In this document: in pieces, positions 1-8,341 of the stretch | Layout of the letters: each line of letters opens with the position of its first letter | Position numbering within the stretch: position 1 is the stretch's first letter | NCBI RefSeq assembly: GCF_001543895.1 | Contig: NZ_JYIJ01000018.1 | Coordinates: forward strand, 620,001 to 684,000 | Length of the DNA: 64,000 nucleotides | Direction of reading: 5' to 3' | Source of the DNA: Carbonactinospora thermoautotrophica | GTDB lineage: Bacteria > Actinomycetota > Actinomycetes > Streptomycetales > Carbonactinosporaceae | The notes under the pieces: generated by a model | Database searches by the model: none | The model's input: the letters and a program-made list of their open reading frames with translations, nothing else | What the model was told of the DNA's origin: nothing | Program-made: the position numbers and the translations under genes

Positions 1-76
1 CCACCTCGCCCTCGTAGTCGTCGGGGAAACGCAGCGTTCTCGCCTCGTACGGCTCGCCCAGCACGTCCACGGACAT
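1..76 (-). CDS. N-terminus of a probable alpha/beta hydrolase (cut by window edge)
   Basis: Reading leftwards from an ATG at 76, 25 codons stay open to the window edge, beginning MSVDVLGEPYEARTL. From memory this opening (VDVLG.PYE..T..P.D.EG) resembles the start of actinobacterial alpha/beta hydrolases, but no catalytic motif is inside the window, so the family is only an inference. It diverges from the cobalamin operon, so the space between them must hold both promoters. Confidence 0.4.
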   Translation of the reverse strand, partial: MSVDVLGEPYEARTLRFPDDYEGEV

Positions 77-204
77 GACGGAAGTCTGGCCCGCGCGTCC
101 GGCCTTGGCAAAGGAGCTGGCACCGGAGCTGGCAGCCGAACCGCCGCCCGGGTGTGATCTCCCGCGCGTTGCGCGGCTCCCCTGTCCGGTCGAACAGATC
201 TTGT

Positions 205-430
205 GCCATGCTTGCGGGCGACGGTTGCGGAGGAACCCGGTGCGAATCCGGGGCGGTCCCGCCACTGTGACCGGGAAGTTCGCTTCCAACGAACGGGCTC
301 GATCGCCGCAGAGCCGGGGCGGTCCCCGCTCCGGCGCGACGGTTCGTTTCGGACCCCGCCGAGGCCACGGCCCAGCGGCTGGAAGGCCGGGAGCGAGCGA
401 TGATCCGGGAGCCAGGAGACTCCGGGCCGT
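205..430 (+). promoter_or_regulatory. Cobalamin (AdoCbl-type) riboswitch
   Basis: The core carries the conserved blocks of the class in the right order: a ggaacccggtgcgaatccgg segment at about 232-251, gcggtcccgccactgtga at 253-270, and a B12 box (gagccaggagactccg) at about 409-424. It lies upstream of a long operon of corrin genes, which is the expected target. Cobalamin binding would be expected to lower operon expression. The mechanism (translational or transcriptional) cannot be decided by eye; the roughly 75 bases between the B12 box and the first Shine-Dalgarno leave room for an expression platform. Confidence 0.9.
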
Positions 431-505
431 CCGCCGCACCCGGGCGTGTCATCCGGGCGCGGCGAGGACCCTGACGGGCGTGGATACCCGGAGGAGGAGT
501 TCGGC

Positions 506-535
506 ATGACCGCTGTCCCGGGACGGGCGCGATGA
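506..535 (+). CDS. Possible 9-codon leader ORF coupled to the chelatase gene
   Basis: A very good Shine-Dalgarno (ggaggagg, about 490-498) sits the right distance before ATG 506, not before the chelatase start at 532. ATG 506 opens the peptide MTAVPGRAR and stops at TGA 533-535, which overlaps the downstream ATG as ATGA. The ribosome recruited here would terminate on the chelatase start. This may be a translational coupling device downstream of the riboswitch, or an accident; no conservation data are available. Confidence 0.35.
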   Translation: MTAVPGRAR

Positions 536-2547
536 GCGCCGTGGGATACCCGTTCTCGGCGATCGTGGGGCTGGCGGACCTGCGGCTCGCGCTGTTGCTC
601 AACGCCGTGTCACCGGCCATCGGCGGCGTCCTCGTGCGCGGCGAGAAGGGCACGGCCAAGTCCACCATGGTGCGCGCGCTGGCCGCGCTGCTGCCCGAGG
701 TGGACGTGGTGGCCGGCTGCCGGTTCGCCTGCGACCCGGCACAGCCCGACCCGGCCTGCCCGGACGGGCCGCACGAGGCGTCCGCGCCGTATGAGACGCG
801 GCGTGCCAGGCTCGTGGAGCTGCCGGTCGGCGCCACCGAGGACCGGCTGGTGGGCTCACTCGACCTGGAGCGCGCGCTCACCGAGGGCGTCAAGGCGTAC
901 GAGCCGGGGCTGCTTGCCGCCGCGCACCGCGGCGTGCTGTACGTCGACGAGGTCAACCTGCTGCACGACCACCTGGTCGACCTGCTGCTCGACGCCGCCG
1001 CCATGGGCACCTGCCACGTGGAGCGCGAAGGCGTGTCGGTCCGCCACGCCGCGCGGTTCCTGCTGGTCGGCACCATGAACCCCGAGGAGGGCGAGCTGCG
1101 CCCGCAGCTGCTCGACCGGTTCGGGCTCACGGTCGAGGTCCGGGCCAGCCGCGATCCGGGCGAACGCGCCGAGGTGGTGCGCCGCCGGCTCGCGTACGAG
1201 GCCGACCCGGCCGGGTTCGCCGCCCGGTGGCGGGAGGCCGACGAGGAACTGGCCCGCCGGATCGCCGACGCCCGCGCGCTGCTGCCGCGCGTCGAGTTGC
1301 CCGACACCGAGCTGGAGCGGATCGCCCGGGTGTGCGCGGCGTTCGAGGTGGACGGCCTGCGTGCCGACCTGGTGACCGCCCGCGCCGCGATCGCGCTCGC
1401 CGCCTGGCACGGCCGGGACCGGGTGACCGCCGACGACGTGCGCCAGGCCGCGTTGCTCGCCCTGCCGCACCGGCGCCGCCGCAACCCCTTCGACGCGCCC
1501 GGCCTGGACCCCGAAACCCTGGACGAGGCGCTGGGCGAGCCCGACCCGGACCCCGAGCCCCCGGCCGGCGGGCCGGGCGGCCAGGACGGCGACCGGGCGG
1601 AGGGCAGCGCCGACCACAGCGCCGACCACAGCGTCGAGCAGGGCGCCGACCACGGCGCCGAGCAGGGCGCCGAGCCCCCACCGGGGCCCGGCGCGGCCGA
1701 GCAGGCGCCGGTCAAGCCGGGCGAGCCGTTCCGGGCGCGGTTGTTGTCGGTGCCGGGCGTCGGCTCCGGCCGGGCCGGCCGCCGGTCCCGGGCCGAGACC
1801 TCCTACGGCCGCACGGTGCGTGCCCGCCGGCCCGTCCAGCCGGTCACCCGGCTGCACCTGACCGGCACGCTGCGCGCCGCCGCCCCCCACCAGGTGGCGC
1901 GCGGCCGCGCGCCGGGCGGCGGGCTGGTCCTGCGCCGGGAGGACCTGCGCGAGGCGGTCCGCGAGGGCCGGGAGGGCAACCTCGTGCTGTTCGTCGTGGA
2001 CGCCTCCGGGTCGATGGGCGCGCGGCAGCGGATGCGCGCGGTCAAGGGGGCGGTGCTGTCGCTGCTGCTCGACGCCTACCAGCGGCGGGACAAGGTCGGG
2101 CTGGTCACGTTCCGGGGCAGCGGGGCCGAGATCGTGCTCCAGCCGACGTCCTCGGTCGACGTGGCCGCCGCCCGGCTGGAGACGCTGCCGACCGGCGGGC
2201 GGACCCCGCTCGCGGCCGGCCTGCTCACCGCGCACAAGGTGCTGTACCACGAGCACCTGCGCGACCCGCGCCGCCGGCCCCTGCTGGTGGTGGTCACCGA
2301 CGGCCGGGCCACCCACGGGCCCGATCCCGTCGGCGAGGCGCGGCGGGCCGCCCGGCTGCTGGCCGCCCGCCGGGTCGCCGGCGTGGTCGTGGACTGTGAG
2401 ACCGGCCCGGTACGGCTCGGCCTGGCCCAGCGGCTTGCCGCCGACCTCGGCGCGCTCGCCTTGCGCCTGGACGAGCTCGCCGCCGACGCGCTAGCCGGGC
2501 TGGTCAGGGGGATCAAGGATCCCAGGGATTCGCGGAGGGCAGCCTGA
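532..2547 (+). CDS. Putative cobaltochelatase/Mg-chelatase ATPase, ChlI-ChlD fusion type
   Basis: A 671-residue protein with an N-terminal AAA+ module and a C-terminal von Willebrand A domain, the architecture of fused ChlI/BchD-type chelatase subunits. The P-loop GEKGTAKST is at residues 37-45, the Walker B region YVDEVNLL near 137-144, a long Pro/Glu/Asp/His-rich linker with repeated SADHS-type units near 340-385, and a MIDAS motif DASGS near 490. In actinobacteria this subunit pairs with CobN to insert cobalt into hydrogenobyrinate diamide using ATP; cobN is not in the window. The start at 532 is chosen because the protein then begins with the family's YPFSAIVG block. It overlaps a short upstream ORF as ATGA and is the first large gene after the riboswitch. 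Confidence 0.85.
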   Translation: MSAVGYPFSAIVGLADLRLALLLNAVSPAIGGVLVRGEKGTAKSTMVRALAALLPEVDVVAGCRFACDPAQPDPACPDGPHEASAPYETRRARLVELPVGATEDRLVGSLDLERALTEGVKAYEPGLLAAAHRGVLYVDEVNLLHDHLVDLLLDAAAMGTCHVEREGVSVRHAARFLLVGTMNPEEGELRPQLLDRFGLTVEVRASRDPGERAEVVRRRLAYEADPAGFAARWREADEELARRIADARALLPRVELPDTELERIARVCAAFEVDGLRADLVTARAAIALAAWHGRDRVTADDVRQAALLALPHRRRRNPFDAPGLDPETLDEALGEPDPDPEPPAGGPGGQDGDRAEGSADHSADHSVEQGADHGAEQGAEPPPGPGAAEQAPVKPGEPFRARLLSVPGVGSGRAGRRSRAETSYGRTVRARRPVQPVTRLHLTGTLRAAAPHQVARGRAPGGGLVLRREDLREAVREGREGNLVLFVVDASGSMGARQRMRAVKGAVLSLLLDAYQRRDKVGLVTFRGSGAEIVLQPTSSVDVAAARLETLPTGGRTPLAAGLLTAHKVLYHEHLRDPRRRPLLVVVTDGRATHGPDPVGEARRAARLLAARRVAGVVVDCETGPVRLGLAQRLAADLGALALRLDELAADALAGLVRGIKDPRDSRRAA

Positions 2548-3155
2548 TGCCGCAGGGCAAGCCGCTCCTCGTGCCGGACGACGGGCTCACCACCCGGCAG
2601 CGCCGGCTCAAACCCCTGGTGATCGTGCACACCGGGCCAGGCAAGGGGAAGTCCACGGCCGCGTTCGGGCTGGCGCTGCGCGCCTGGAACGCGGGCTGGC
2701 CGATCGGGGTGTTCCAGTTCGTGAAGTCCGCCAAGTGGCGGGTCGGCGAGGAGTTCGCCCTGCGCGCGCTCGGCCAGGTGCACGAGCAGACCGGCCAGGG
2801 CGCTCCCGTGGCCTGGCACAAGATGGGCGAGGGCTGGTCCTGGATCCAGCGGGACATCGCCGACCAGGCCGAGAACGCCCGCGAGGGCTGGGCGCAGGTT
2901 AAGCGGGACCTCGCGGCCGAGACGTACCGGCTGTACGTGCTGGACGAGTTCACGTACCCGATCAAGTGGGGCTGGGTGGACGTGGACGATGTGATCGAGA
3001 CGCTGCGCGGGCGGCCCGGCACCCAGCACGTGGTGATCACCGGCCGGGACGCGCACCCGCGGCTGGTGGAGCACGCCGACCTGGTCACGGAGATGACCAA
3101 GGTCAAGCACCCCATGGACGTGGGCCAGAAGGGCCAGAAGGGGATCGAGTGGTAG
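2547..3155 (+). CDS. cobO: Cob(I)yrinic acid a,c-diamide adenosyltransferase
   Basis: A 202-residue CobO/BtuR/CobA-type adenosyltransferase. It attaches the 5'-deoxyadenosyl group of ATP to cob(I)yrinate diamide in the cytoplasm. The P-loop GPGKGKST lies at residues 30-37, followed by the family segments FQFVKSAKW and YVLDEFTYPIKWGW. Length matches the family. The start overlaps the chelatase stop as TGATG, with ggaggg at about 2534-2539 as the ribosome site, so the two are translationally coupled. Confidence 0.93.
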   Translation: MPQGKPLLVPDDGLTTRQRRLKPLVIVHTGPGKGKSTAAFGLALRAWNAGWPIGVFQFVKSAKWRVGEEFALRALGQVHEQTGQGAPVAWHKMGEGWSWIQRDIADQAENAREGWAQVKRDLAAETYRLYVLDEFTYPIKWGWVDVDDVIETLRGRPGTQHVVITGRDAHPRLVEHADLVTEMTKVKHPMDVGQKGQKGIEW

Positions 3156-3161
3156 GCGCTC

Positions 3162-4505
3162 ATGGGTGAGCTGCCGCGGATCGTCATCGCCGCGCCCGCG
3201 TCCGGGCACGGCAAGACGACCATCGCCGTCGGGCTCATGGCCGCCTTCGCGCGGCGCGGGGTGCGCGTGTCCCCGCACAAGGTCGGCCCGGACTACATCG
3301 ATCCGGGGTATCACGCCCTCGCCGCGGGCCGTCCCGGACGCAACCTCGACCCGTTCCTGGTAGGCGAGCACCGGATCGTCCCGCTGTTCCGGCACGGGGC
3401 GCGCGGCGCGCAACTGGCGATCATCGAGGGAGTGATGGGCCTGTACGACGGCGCGCAAGGCCGCGGGGAGTTCGCCTCCACCGCGCACGTGGCCAAGCTG
3501 CTCGACGCGCCGGTCGTGCTCGTCGTGGACGCCGCCGCCCAGGGCCGTTCGGTGGCCGCGCTCGTGCACGGCTTCCGCGCCTACGACCCGGACGTGCGCC
3601 TCGGCGGGGTGATCCTCAACCGGGTCGGCTCAGACCGGCACGAGGAGATCCTGCGGGAGGCGATCGCCGGTCTGGGCCTGCCCGTGCTCGGCGTGCTGCG
3701 CCGTACCGAGTCGATCGCCACGCCGTCCCGCCACCTCGGCCTGATCCCGGTCGCTGAGCGCCGCGAGGAGGCGGTCCGGACCGTGGACGCGCTCGCCGAG
3801 CTGGTGGGTGGGGCGGTCGACCTGGAGGCGCTGTTGGCTCTGGCCTGCTCGGCCGGCCCGCTGCCCGGGGCGGATTGGAACCCCTACGCCGAGGTGGGCG
3901 ATCCGGTCGCCGGGCGGCCCCAGGTCGCGCTGGCCGCCGGCCCGGCGTTCACGTTCTCGTACGCGGAAAGCGCCGAGCTGCTGCGGGCCGCCGGCGCGGA
4001 GGTGGTGACCTTCGACCCGCTGCGGGACGAGATGCTGCCACCCGACGCGCTCGGGCTGGTGATCGGCGGCGGCTTCCCCGAGGTGTACGCCGAGGAGCTG
4101 TCCGCCAACGAGACGCTGCGCAAGCAGATCGCGGACTTCGCCGCGACCGGCGGGGCGATCGCGGCCGAATGCGCCGGCCTGCTGTACCTGTGCCGGGAGC
4201 TCGACGGGACCCCCATGTGCGGGGTGCTGGCCGCCGAGGCGCGGATGACCGAGCGGCTCACGCTCGGGTACCGGGAGGCGATCGCCACCCGGTCCTCCCC
4301 GCTGGCCCGCTGCGGGGAGCGGGTGCGCGGGCACGAGTTCCACCGTACCCGGGTGACCCCGGCGGCGAGCACCCCCGCCGCGTGGGCGTTCCCCACCGGC
4401 GGGGTCGAGGGGTTCGTGCAGGCGAACGTGCACGCCTCCTACCTGCACCTGCACTGGGCCGGGTACCCGCGGCTGGCCCGGCGGTTCGTGGAGGCGTGCC
4501 GATGA
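3162..4505 (+). CDS. cobB: Cobyrinate/hydrogenobyrinate a,c-diamide synthase
   Basis: A 447-residue amidotransferase of the CobB/CbiA family that amidates the a and c side chains with glutamine and ATP. The N-terminal dethiobiotin-synthase-like ATPase has the P-loop PASGHGKTT at residues 12-20. The C-terminal class I glutaminase-like domain has its nucleophile Cys in AAECAGLLYL (about residue 337) and a downstream His-rich block VHASYLHLHW near 425-435. It starts 6 bases after cobO. The stop overlaps the next ATG as ATGA. Confidence 0.92.
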   Translation: MGELPRIVIAAPASGHGKTTIAVGLMAAFARRGVRVSPHKVGPDYIDPGYHALAAGRPGRNLDPFLVGEHRIVPLFRHGARGAQLAIIEGVMGLYDGAQGRGEFASTAHVAKLLDAPVVLVVDAAAQGRSVAALVHGFRAYDPDVRLGGVILNRVGSDRHEEILREAIAGLGLPVLGVLRRTESIATPSRHLGLIPVAERREEAVRTVDALAELVGGAVDLEALLALACSAGPLPGADWNPYAEVGDPVAGRPQVALAAGPAFTFSYAESAELLRAAGAEVVTFDPLRDEMLPPDALGLVIGGGFPEVYAEELSANETLRKQIADFAATGGAIAAECAGLLYLCRELDGTPMCGVLAAEARMTERLTLGYREAIATRSSPLARCGERVRGHEFHRTRVTPAASTPAAWAFPTGGVEGFVQANVHASYLHLHWAGYPRLARRFVEACR

Positions 4506-5617
4506 GCCGGTTCCCCGAGACCCGGCTGGAGACCGACCGGCTGGTGCTCCGGCCGTTCCGGGCCGAGGACGTCCCGGATCTGGTCGAGATGTTCGCCGAC
4601 AAGGAGTGCGCCACCTGGCTGACCGTCCCCCAGCCGTACACGTTCGAGCACGGGCTGGACTGGGCGACGCGCGCCGCGCACGAGCTACGGGAGACCGGCG
4701 ACGGCATCCACTGGGCCGTGGCGGAGCGGTCGACCGGACGGTTCGTCGGCGCTTTCGGTCTGGAGAAGACCGATTGGCGCGTCCGGGCCGCCGTGGTCGG
4801 GTACTCGGTCACGCCCGCCCGGCGCGGCCAGGGGTACGCCACGGAGGCGCTGCGCGCCATCGCCGAGTGGCTGCTGCGCGAGCAGGGCTTCGCCCGGCTG
4901 GAGCTGCGCGCGGCCACCGGCAATGTCGCCTCCCAACGGGTGGCGCGCAAGGCCGGGTTCCGGCGGGAGGGGCTGTTGCGGGGCGCCGGCATCACCTCCG
5001 CCGGGCGGGCCGACCTGGTCGTGTACGGCCTCACCCCCGCCGACCTGGACCAGCTGCCGCTCCCCGCCCGGCGATTCCCGGAGGCCCGGCTGGAGACCGC
5101 GCGGCTGGTGCTGCGGCCGCTGGAGGAGGGGGATGCGCCGGCGCTGCGCGAGACGCTCGCCGACGCGGACAGCGCAGCCTGGCTGACCGCGCCCCAGCCG
5201 TACACCCTGGAGCTGGCCCGCGACTGGGTCACCGCGGCCGCGCACGAGCTGCGACAGTCCGGCGACGGCGTCCACTGGGCCATGGTGGACCGGGCGAGCG
5301 GGGCGTTCGTGGGCACCGTGGGCCTGCGGCGCACCGACTGGACGGACCGGCGCACCGAGGTCTCCTATGCGGTCCACCCGGCGGCCCGCGGCCACGGGTA
5401 CGCGGCCGAGGCGGTGCGGGCCGTCGGCGGCTGGGTGCTGCGCGAGCAGGGCTTCGTCCGGCTGGAGCTGCGCGCGGCCACCGGCAACCGCGCCTCGCAG
5501 CGGGTCGCGGAGAAGGCGGGCTTCACCCGCGAGGGGGTGCTGCGCCAGGCCGGGTACACCCACCAGGGGCAGCAGGACTACGTGATCTTCAGCCTGATCA
5601 GGAGCGATTTGGCATGA
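4502..5617 (+). CDS. Tandem-GNAT (RimJ/RimL-type) acetyltransferase
   Basis: A 371-residue protein made of two similar GNAT domains, each about 180 residues. Both open with RFPE(T/A)RLET.RLVLRP, contain a W-L-T-(V/A)-P-Q-P-Y-T block and end with a Gly-rich acetyl-CoA loop (ARRGQGYATEA; AARGHGYAAEA) followed by LREQGF.RLELRAATGN. The start at 4502 overlaps cobB as ATGA; the frame is open further upstream, but that part is antisense-like read-through of cobB. Substrate is unknown: RimJ/L proteins modify protein N-termini or small molecules. Its position inside the corrin operon suggests co-expression but no known B12 step needs an acetyltransferase. The DNA of the two LREQGF segments is nearly identical, suggesting recent duplication or gene conversion. 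Confidence 0.85.
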   Translation: MSRFPETRLETDRLVLRPFRAEDVPDLVEMFADKECATWLTVPQPYTFEHGLDWATRAAHELRETGDGIHWAVAERSTGRFVGAFGLEKTDWRVRAAVVGYSVTPARRGQGYATEALRAIAEWLLREQGFARLELRAATGNVASQRVARKAGFRREGLLRGAGITSAGRADLVVYGLTPADLDQLPLPARRFPEARLETARLVLRPLEEGDAPALRETLADADSAAWLTAPQPYTLELARDWVTAAAHELRQSGDGVHWAMVDRASGAFVGTVGLRRTDWTDRRTEVSYAVHPAARGHGYAAEAVRAVGGWVLREQGFVRLELRAATGNRASQRVAEKAGFTREGVLRQAGYTHQGQQDYVIFSLIRSDLA

Positions 5618-6351
5618 GCGGGCGGCTGGTGGGGATCGGAGTGGGTCCGGGGGACCCGGAGCTGGTCACGGTCAAGGCGGTACGGCGGCTGCGCGAGGCC
5701 GACGTGGTGCTCGTGCCGGTGCTCGCGCTGGACGAACCCGGCCGGGCCGAGGCGACCGTGCGCGCCCACGTCGACGCCGCCCGGATCAAGCGCGTGGTGT
5801 TCGCGCTCAACGACCGGGGCGGAATCACCCCCAGGCGCGCCGCCGCCTGGGACGCCGCCGCCCGGGCCGTCGCCGGGGAGTTCGCGGCCGGCGCGCGGAC
5901 AGTGGCGTTCGCCACGATCGGCGACCCCAACGTGTACTCGACGTTCACTTACCTGGCGCAGACCGTGCGCGAGCTGGTGCCCGGGGTGGAGATCGAGACC
6001 GTGCCCGGGATCACCGCCATGCAGGATCTGGCCGCCCGCTCCGGCACCGTGCTGGTGGAGGGGGCCGAGTCGCTGGCGCTGATGCCGCTGACCGGGGGCG
6101 TGGCGCGGTTCCGCGACGCGCTGGACCGGTACGACACGGTGGTGGCGTACAAGTTCGGCGGCGTCGCCGAGGAGGTGCTGGCCGCGCTGCGCGAGACCGG
6201 CCGGCTCGACGACGCGGTGTACGGGGCCCGCCTCGGCCTGGCCGGCGAGGACGTCCGGCCCGCCCGCGACCTGGGCGGCGAGCCCCTGCCGTACCTGTCC
6301 ACCCTGATCGCGCCCGGCCGGCGCACCACCCGCGGAGGGAAGCTGACATGA
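5614..6351 (+). CDS. cobI: Precorrin-2 C20-methyltransferase
   Basis: A 245-residue SAM-dependent tetrapyrrole methylase. The N-terminal GIGVGPGDPELVTVKAVRRL block and the mid-protein FATIGDPNVYSTFTYL and VPGITAMQDLAAR segments are characteristic of CobI/CbiL, which methylates C20 of precorrin-2 or its cobalt form. Length is usual for the family. ATG at 5614 overlaps the previous stop, and the stop overlaps cobM, so it is coupled on both sides. Confidence 0.92.
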   Translation: MSGRLVGIGVGPGDPELVTVKAVRRLREADVVLVPVLALDEPGRAEATVRAHVDAARIKRVVFALNDRGGITPRRAAAWDAAARAVAGEFAAGARTVAFATIGDPNVYSTFTYLAQTVRELVPGVEIETVPGITAMQDLAARSGTVLVEGAESLALMPLTGGVARFRDALDRYDTVVAYKFGGVAEEVLAALRETGRLDDAVYGARLGLAGEDVRPARDLGGEPLPYLSTLIAPGRRTTRGGKLT

Positions 6352-7199
6352 CCGCGCGATCTGACTCTTGTGCGCCGGAACGGCGCCAGGGCAAGGTGAC
6401 CTTCGTCGGCGCGGGGCCCGGCGCGGCGGACCTGCTGACGTTCCGGGCCGCCCGGGCCATCGCCGAGGCGGACGTGGTGATCTGGGCGGCCAGCCTGGTC
6501 CACCCGGACGTGCTCCAGCACGCCCGGGCGGACGCCGAGATCATCGACTCCGCGCGGCTGCCCATGGAGGGCGTGCTGCCGGTGTACGAGCGGGCCGCCC
6601 GCGAGGGGTTGCGGGTCGCGCGGATCCACTCCGGCGACCCGGCGTTGTGGGGCGCGCTGCAGGAACAGCTCGACCGGTGCCGCGAGCTGGGTCTGCGGAC
6701 CGAGGTGGTGCCCGGCGTGTCGGCGTTCTCCGCGGTGGCGGCGATCGTCCAGCGGGAGCTGACCATCCCGGAGGTCGCCCAGTCGGTGATCCTCACCCGG
6801 CTCGGCGGCGGCAAGACGCCCATGCCGCCGGGGGAGGAGGTGCGCGAGTTCGCCCGGCACGGCACCACCATGGCGGTCTTCCTGTCCGCCGCCCGGTCCG
6901 GCCAGCTCCAGGACGAGCTGCTGGCGGGCGGGTACCACCCGGACACGCCGGTCGTCGTCGCCTACCAGGCCACCTGGCCTGATGAGCTGGTGCTGCGCTG
7001 CACGGTCGGCACCCTGGAGCAGACCGTCAAGGCGCGCAAGCTCTGGAAGCACACCCTGTTCCTGGTCGGCCCGGCCCTGGCCGCCGGCGGCACCCGCTCG
7101 CACCTGTACCACCCGGGGCACTTCCACACCTACCGGCGCGCCGACCGGGAGGCCCGGCGCCGGCTGCGCCAGGCCCGCACCGAGGGGGCGCCGGGATGA
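6348..7199 (+). CDS. cobM: Precorrin-4 C11-methyltransferase
   Basis: A 283-residue tetrapyrrole methylase. FVGAGPGAADLLTFRAARAI near residues 15-35, the conserved IHSGDPALWGALQEQ, and VPGVSAFSAVAA match CobM/CbiF, which methylates C11 of (cobalt-)precorrin-4. The C-terminus carries a basic extension (HTYRRADREARRRLRQA) after the usual end (YHPGHFHTYR). It overlaps both cobI and cbiD by ATGA junctions. Confidence 0.93.
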   Translation: MTARSDSCAPERRQGKVTFVGAGPGAADLLTFRAARAIAEADVVIWAASLVHPDVLQHARADAEIIDSARLPMEGVLPVYERAAREGLRVARIHSGDPALWGALQEQLDRCRELGLRTEVVPGVSAFSAVAAIVQRELTIPEVAQSVILTRLGGGKTPMPPGEEVREFARHGTTMAVFLSAARSGQLQDELLAGGYHPDTPVVVAYQATWPDELVLRCTVGTLEQTVKARKLWKHTLFLVGPALAAGGTRSHLYHPGHFHTYRRADREARRRLRQARTEGAPG

Positions 7200-8341
7200 G
7201 CCAGCCCCCCGAACTGCGCGAGCCCGACCTGCCGCGCACGGCCAAGGTGCGGACCAGGGCGCTGCGCACCGGCTGGACGACCGGTACCTGCGCGTCCGCC
7301 GCGGCCAAGGCCGCGGCGCTGCTGCTGGCCACCGGCGAGCCGCAGCCGGTCGTGGAGGTGGCGCTGCCCTCCGGCCGGCGGGTCACCTTCGCGACCGACC
7401 GGTGCGAGCTGCTGCCGGGCGGCAAGGCCGAGGCTGTGGTCGTCAAGGACGCCGGCGACGACCCCGACGTCACCCACGGCGCGCACCTCACCGCGACCGT
7501 CTCCTGGCGGGACGAGCCCGGCATCGAGCTGGACGGCGGCGTCGGGGTCGGCGTGGTCACCAAGCCGGGCCTCGGCCTGGAGGTCGGCGGGCCGGCCATC
7601 AACCCCGTACCCCGGCGCATGATCACCCAGGCCGTCGGCGAGGCCGTGGATCTGGCGCGACGCGGTGTGCGTGTGGTGATCTCCGTGCCCGAGGGCGAGC
7701 GGATGGCCCGCAAGACCACCAACGCCAAGCTCGGCATCATCGGCGGCATCTCGATCCTCGGCACGACCGGGATCGTCCGGCCGTTCTCCACCGCCTCCTG
7801 GCGGGCCTCGGTGGTGCAGGCCGTGCAGGTGATGGCCGCGCAGGGGGAGCGCACCCTCGTGCTGTGCACCGGCGGCCGCACCGAGGCCGGCGCCCGGGCG
7901 CTGCTGCCGGAGCTGCCGGAGGTGTGCTTCGTCGAGGTCGGCGACTTCACCGGCGCGGCGCTGCGCAAGGCCGTCGAGGTCGGTGTGGAGCGGGTGGTCT
8001 TCGTCGGCATGATCGGGAAGCTCACCAAGCTCGCCGCCGGCGTGCTCATGACCCACTACACCCGCTCGAAGGTCCGCCCCGACCTGCTCGCCGATCTCAC
8101 CCGCGACCTGGGCGGCCCGCACCCCGTCGTGGCCGAGGTCGCCAGGGCCAACACCGCCCGGCACGCGTACGAGATCTGGGCGGGCGCGGGCCTGCTGCGC
8201 GCGTGCGGGGACGAGCTGTGCCGGCGCGTCGCCGAGGTGCTGGAGCGGTTCACCGCGGGGCGGCTCGCCGCCGAGGTGGCGATGGTCGATTTCACCGGCC
8301 AGCGCGTGGTCGCCGCGACGCGAGGGGAGTGGGTGGCGTGA
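7196..8341 (+). CDS. cbiD: Cobalt-precorrin-5B C1-methyltransferase
   Basis: A 381-residue CbiD. The diagnostic RTGWTTGTCASAAAKAA block is at about residues 24-40 and a GGRTEAGAR block near 225. CbiD is the C1-methylating enzyme of the oxygen-independent route and replaces CobF. The start was taken at ATG 7196 (ATGA overlap with cobM). The stop lies inside the GTG of cobL. Confidence 0.92.
   Translation: MSQPPELREPDLPRTAKVRTRALRTGWTTGTCASAAAKAAALLLATGEPQPVVEVALPSGRRVTFATDRCELLPGGKAEAVVVKDAGDDPDVTHGAHLTATVSWRDEPGIELDGGVGVGVVTKPGLGLEVGGPAINPVPRRMITQAVGEAVDLARRGVRVVISVPEGERMARKTTNAKLGIIGGISILGTTGIVRPFSTASWRASVVQAVQVMAAQGERTLVLCTGGRTEAGARALLPELPEVCFVEVGDFTGAALRKAVEVGVERVVFVGMIGKLTKLAAGVLMTHYTRSKVRPDLLADLTRDLGGPHPVVAEVARANTARHAYEIWAGAGLLRACGDELCRRVAEVLERFTAGRLAAEVAMVDFTGQRVVAATRGEWVA

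Noticed and set aside
75-509. Open frame of 144 codons across the riboswitch
   Set aside because: It runs through conserved aptamer blocks and has Arg/Pro-rich composition with no ribosome site or similarity; GC-rich DNA gives such frames by chance.
1610-1680. Repeated SADHS/GAEQG units in the chelatase linker as a possible DNA repeat array
   Set aside because: They are in-frame coding repeats in the flexible linker between the AAA and VWA domains, common in this protein family.
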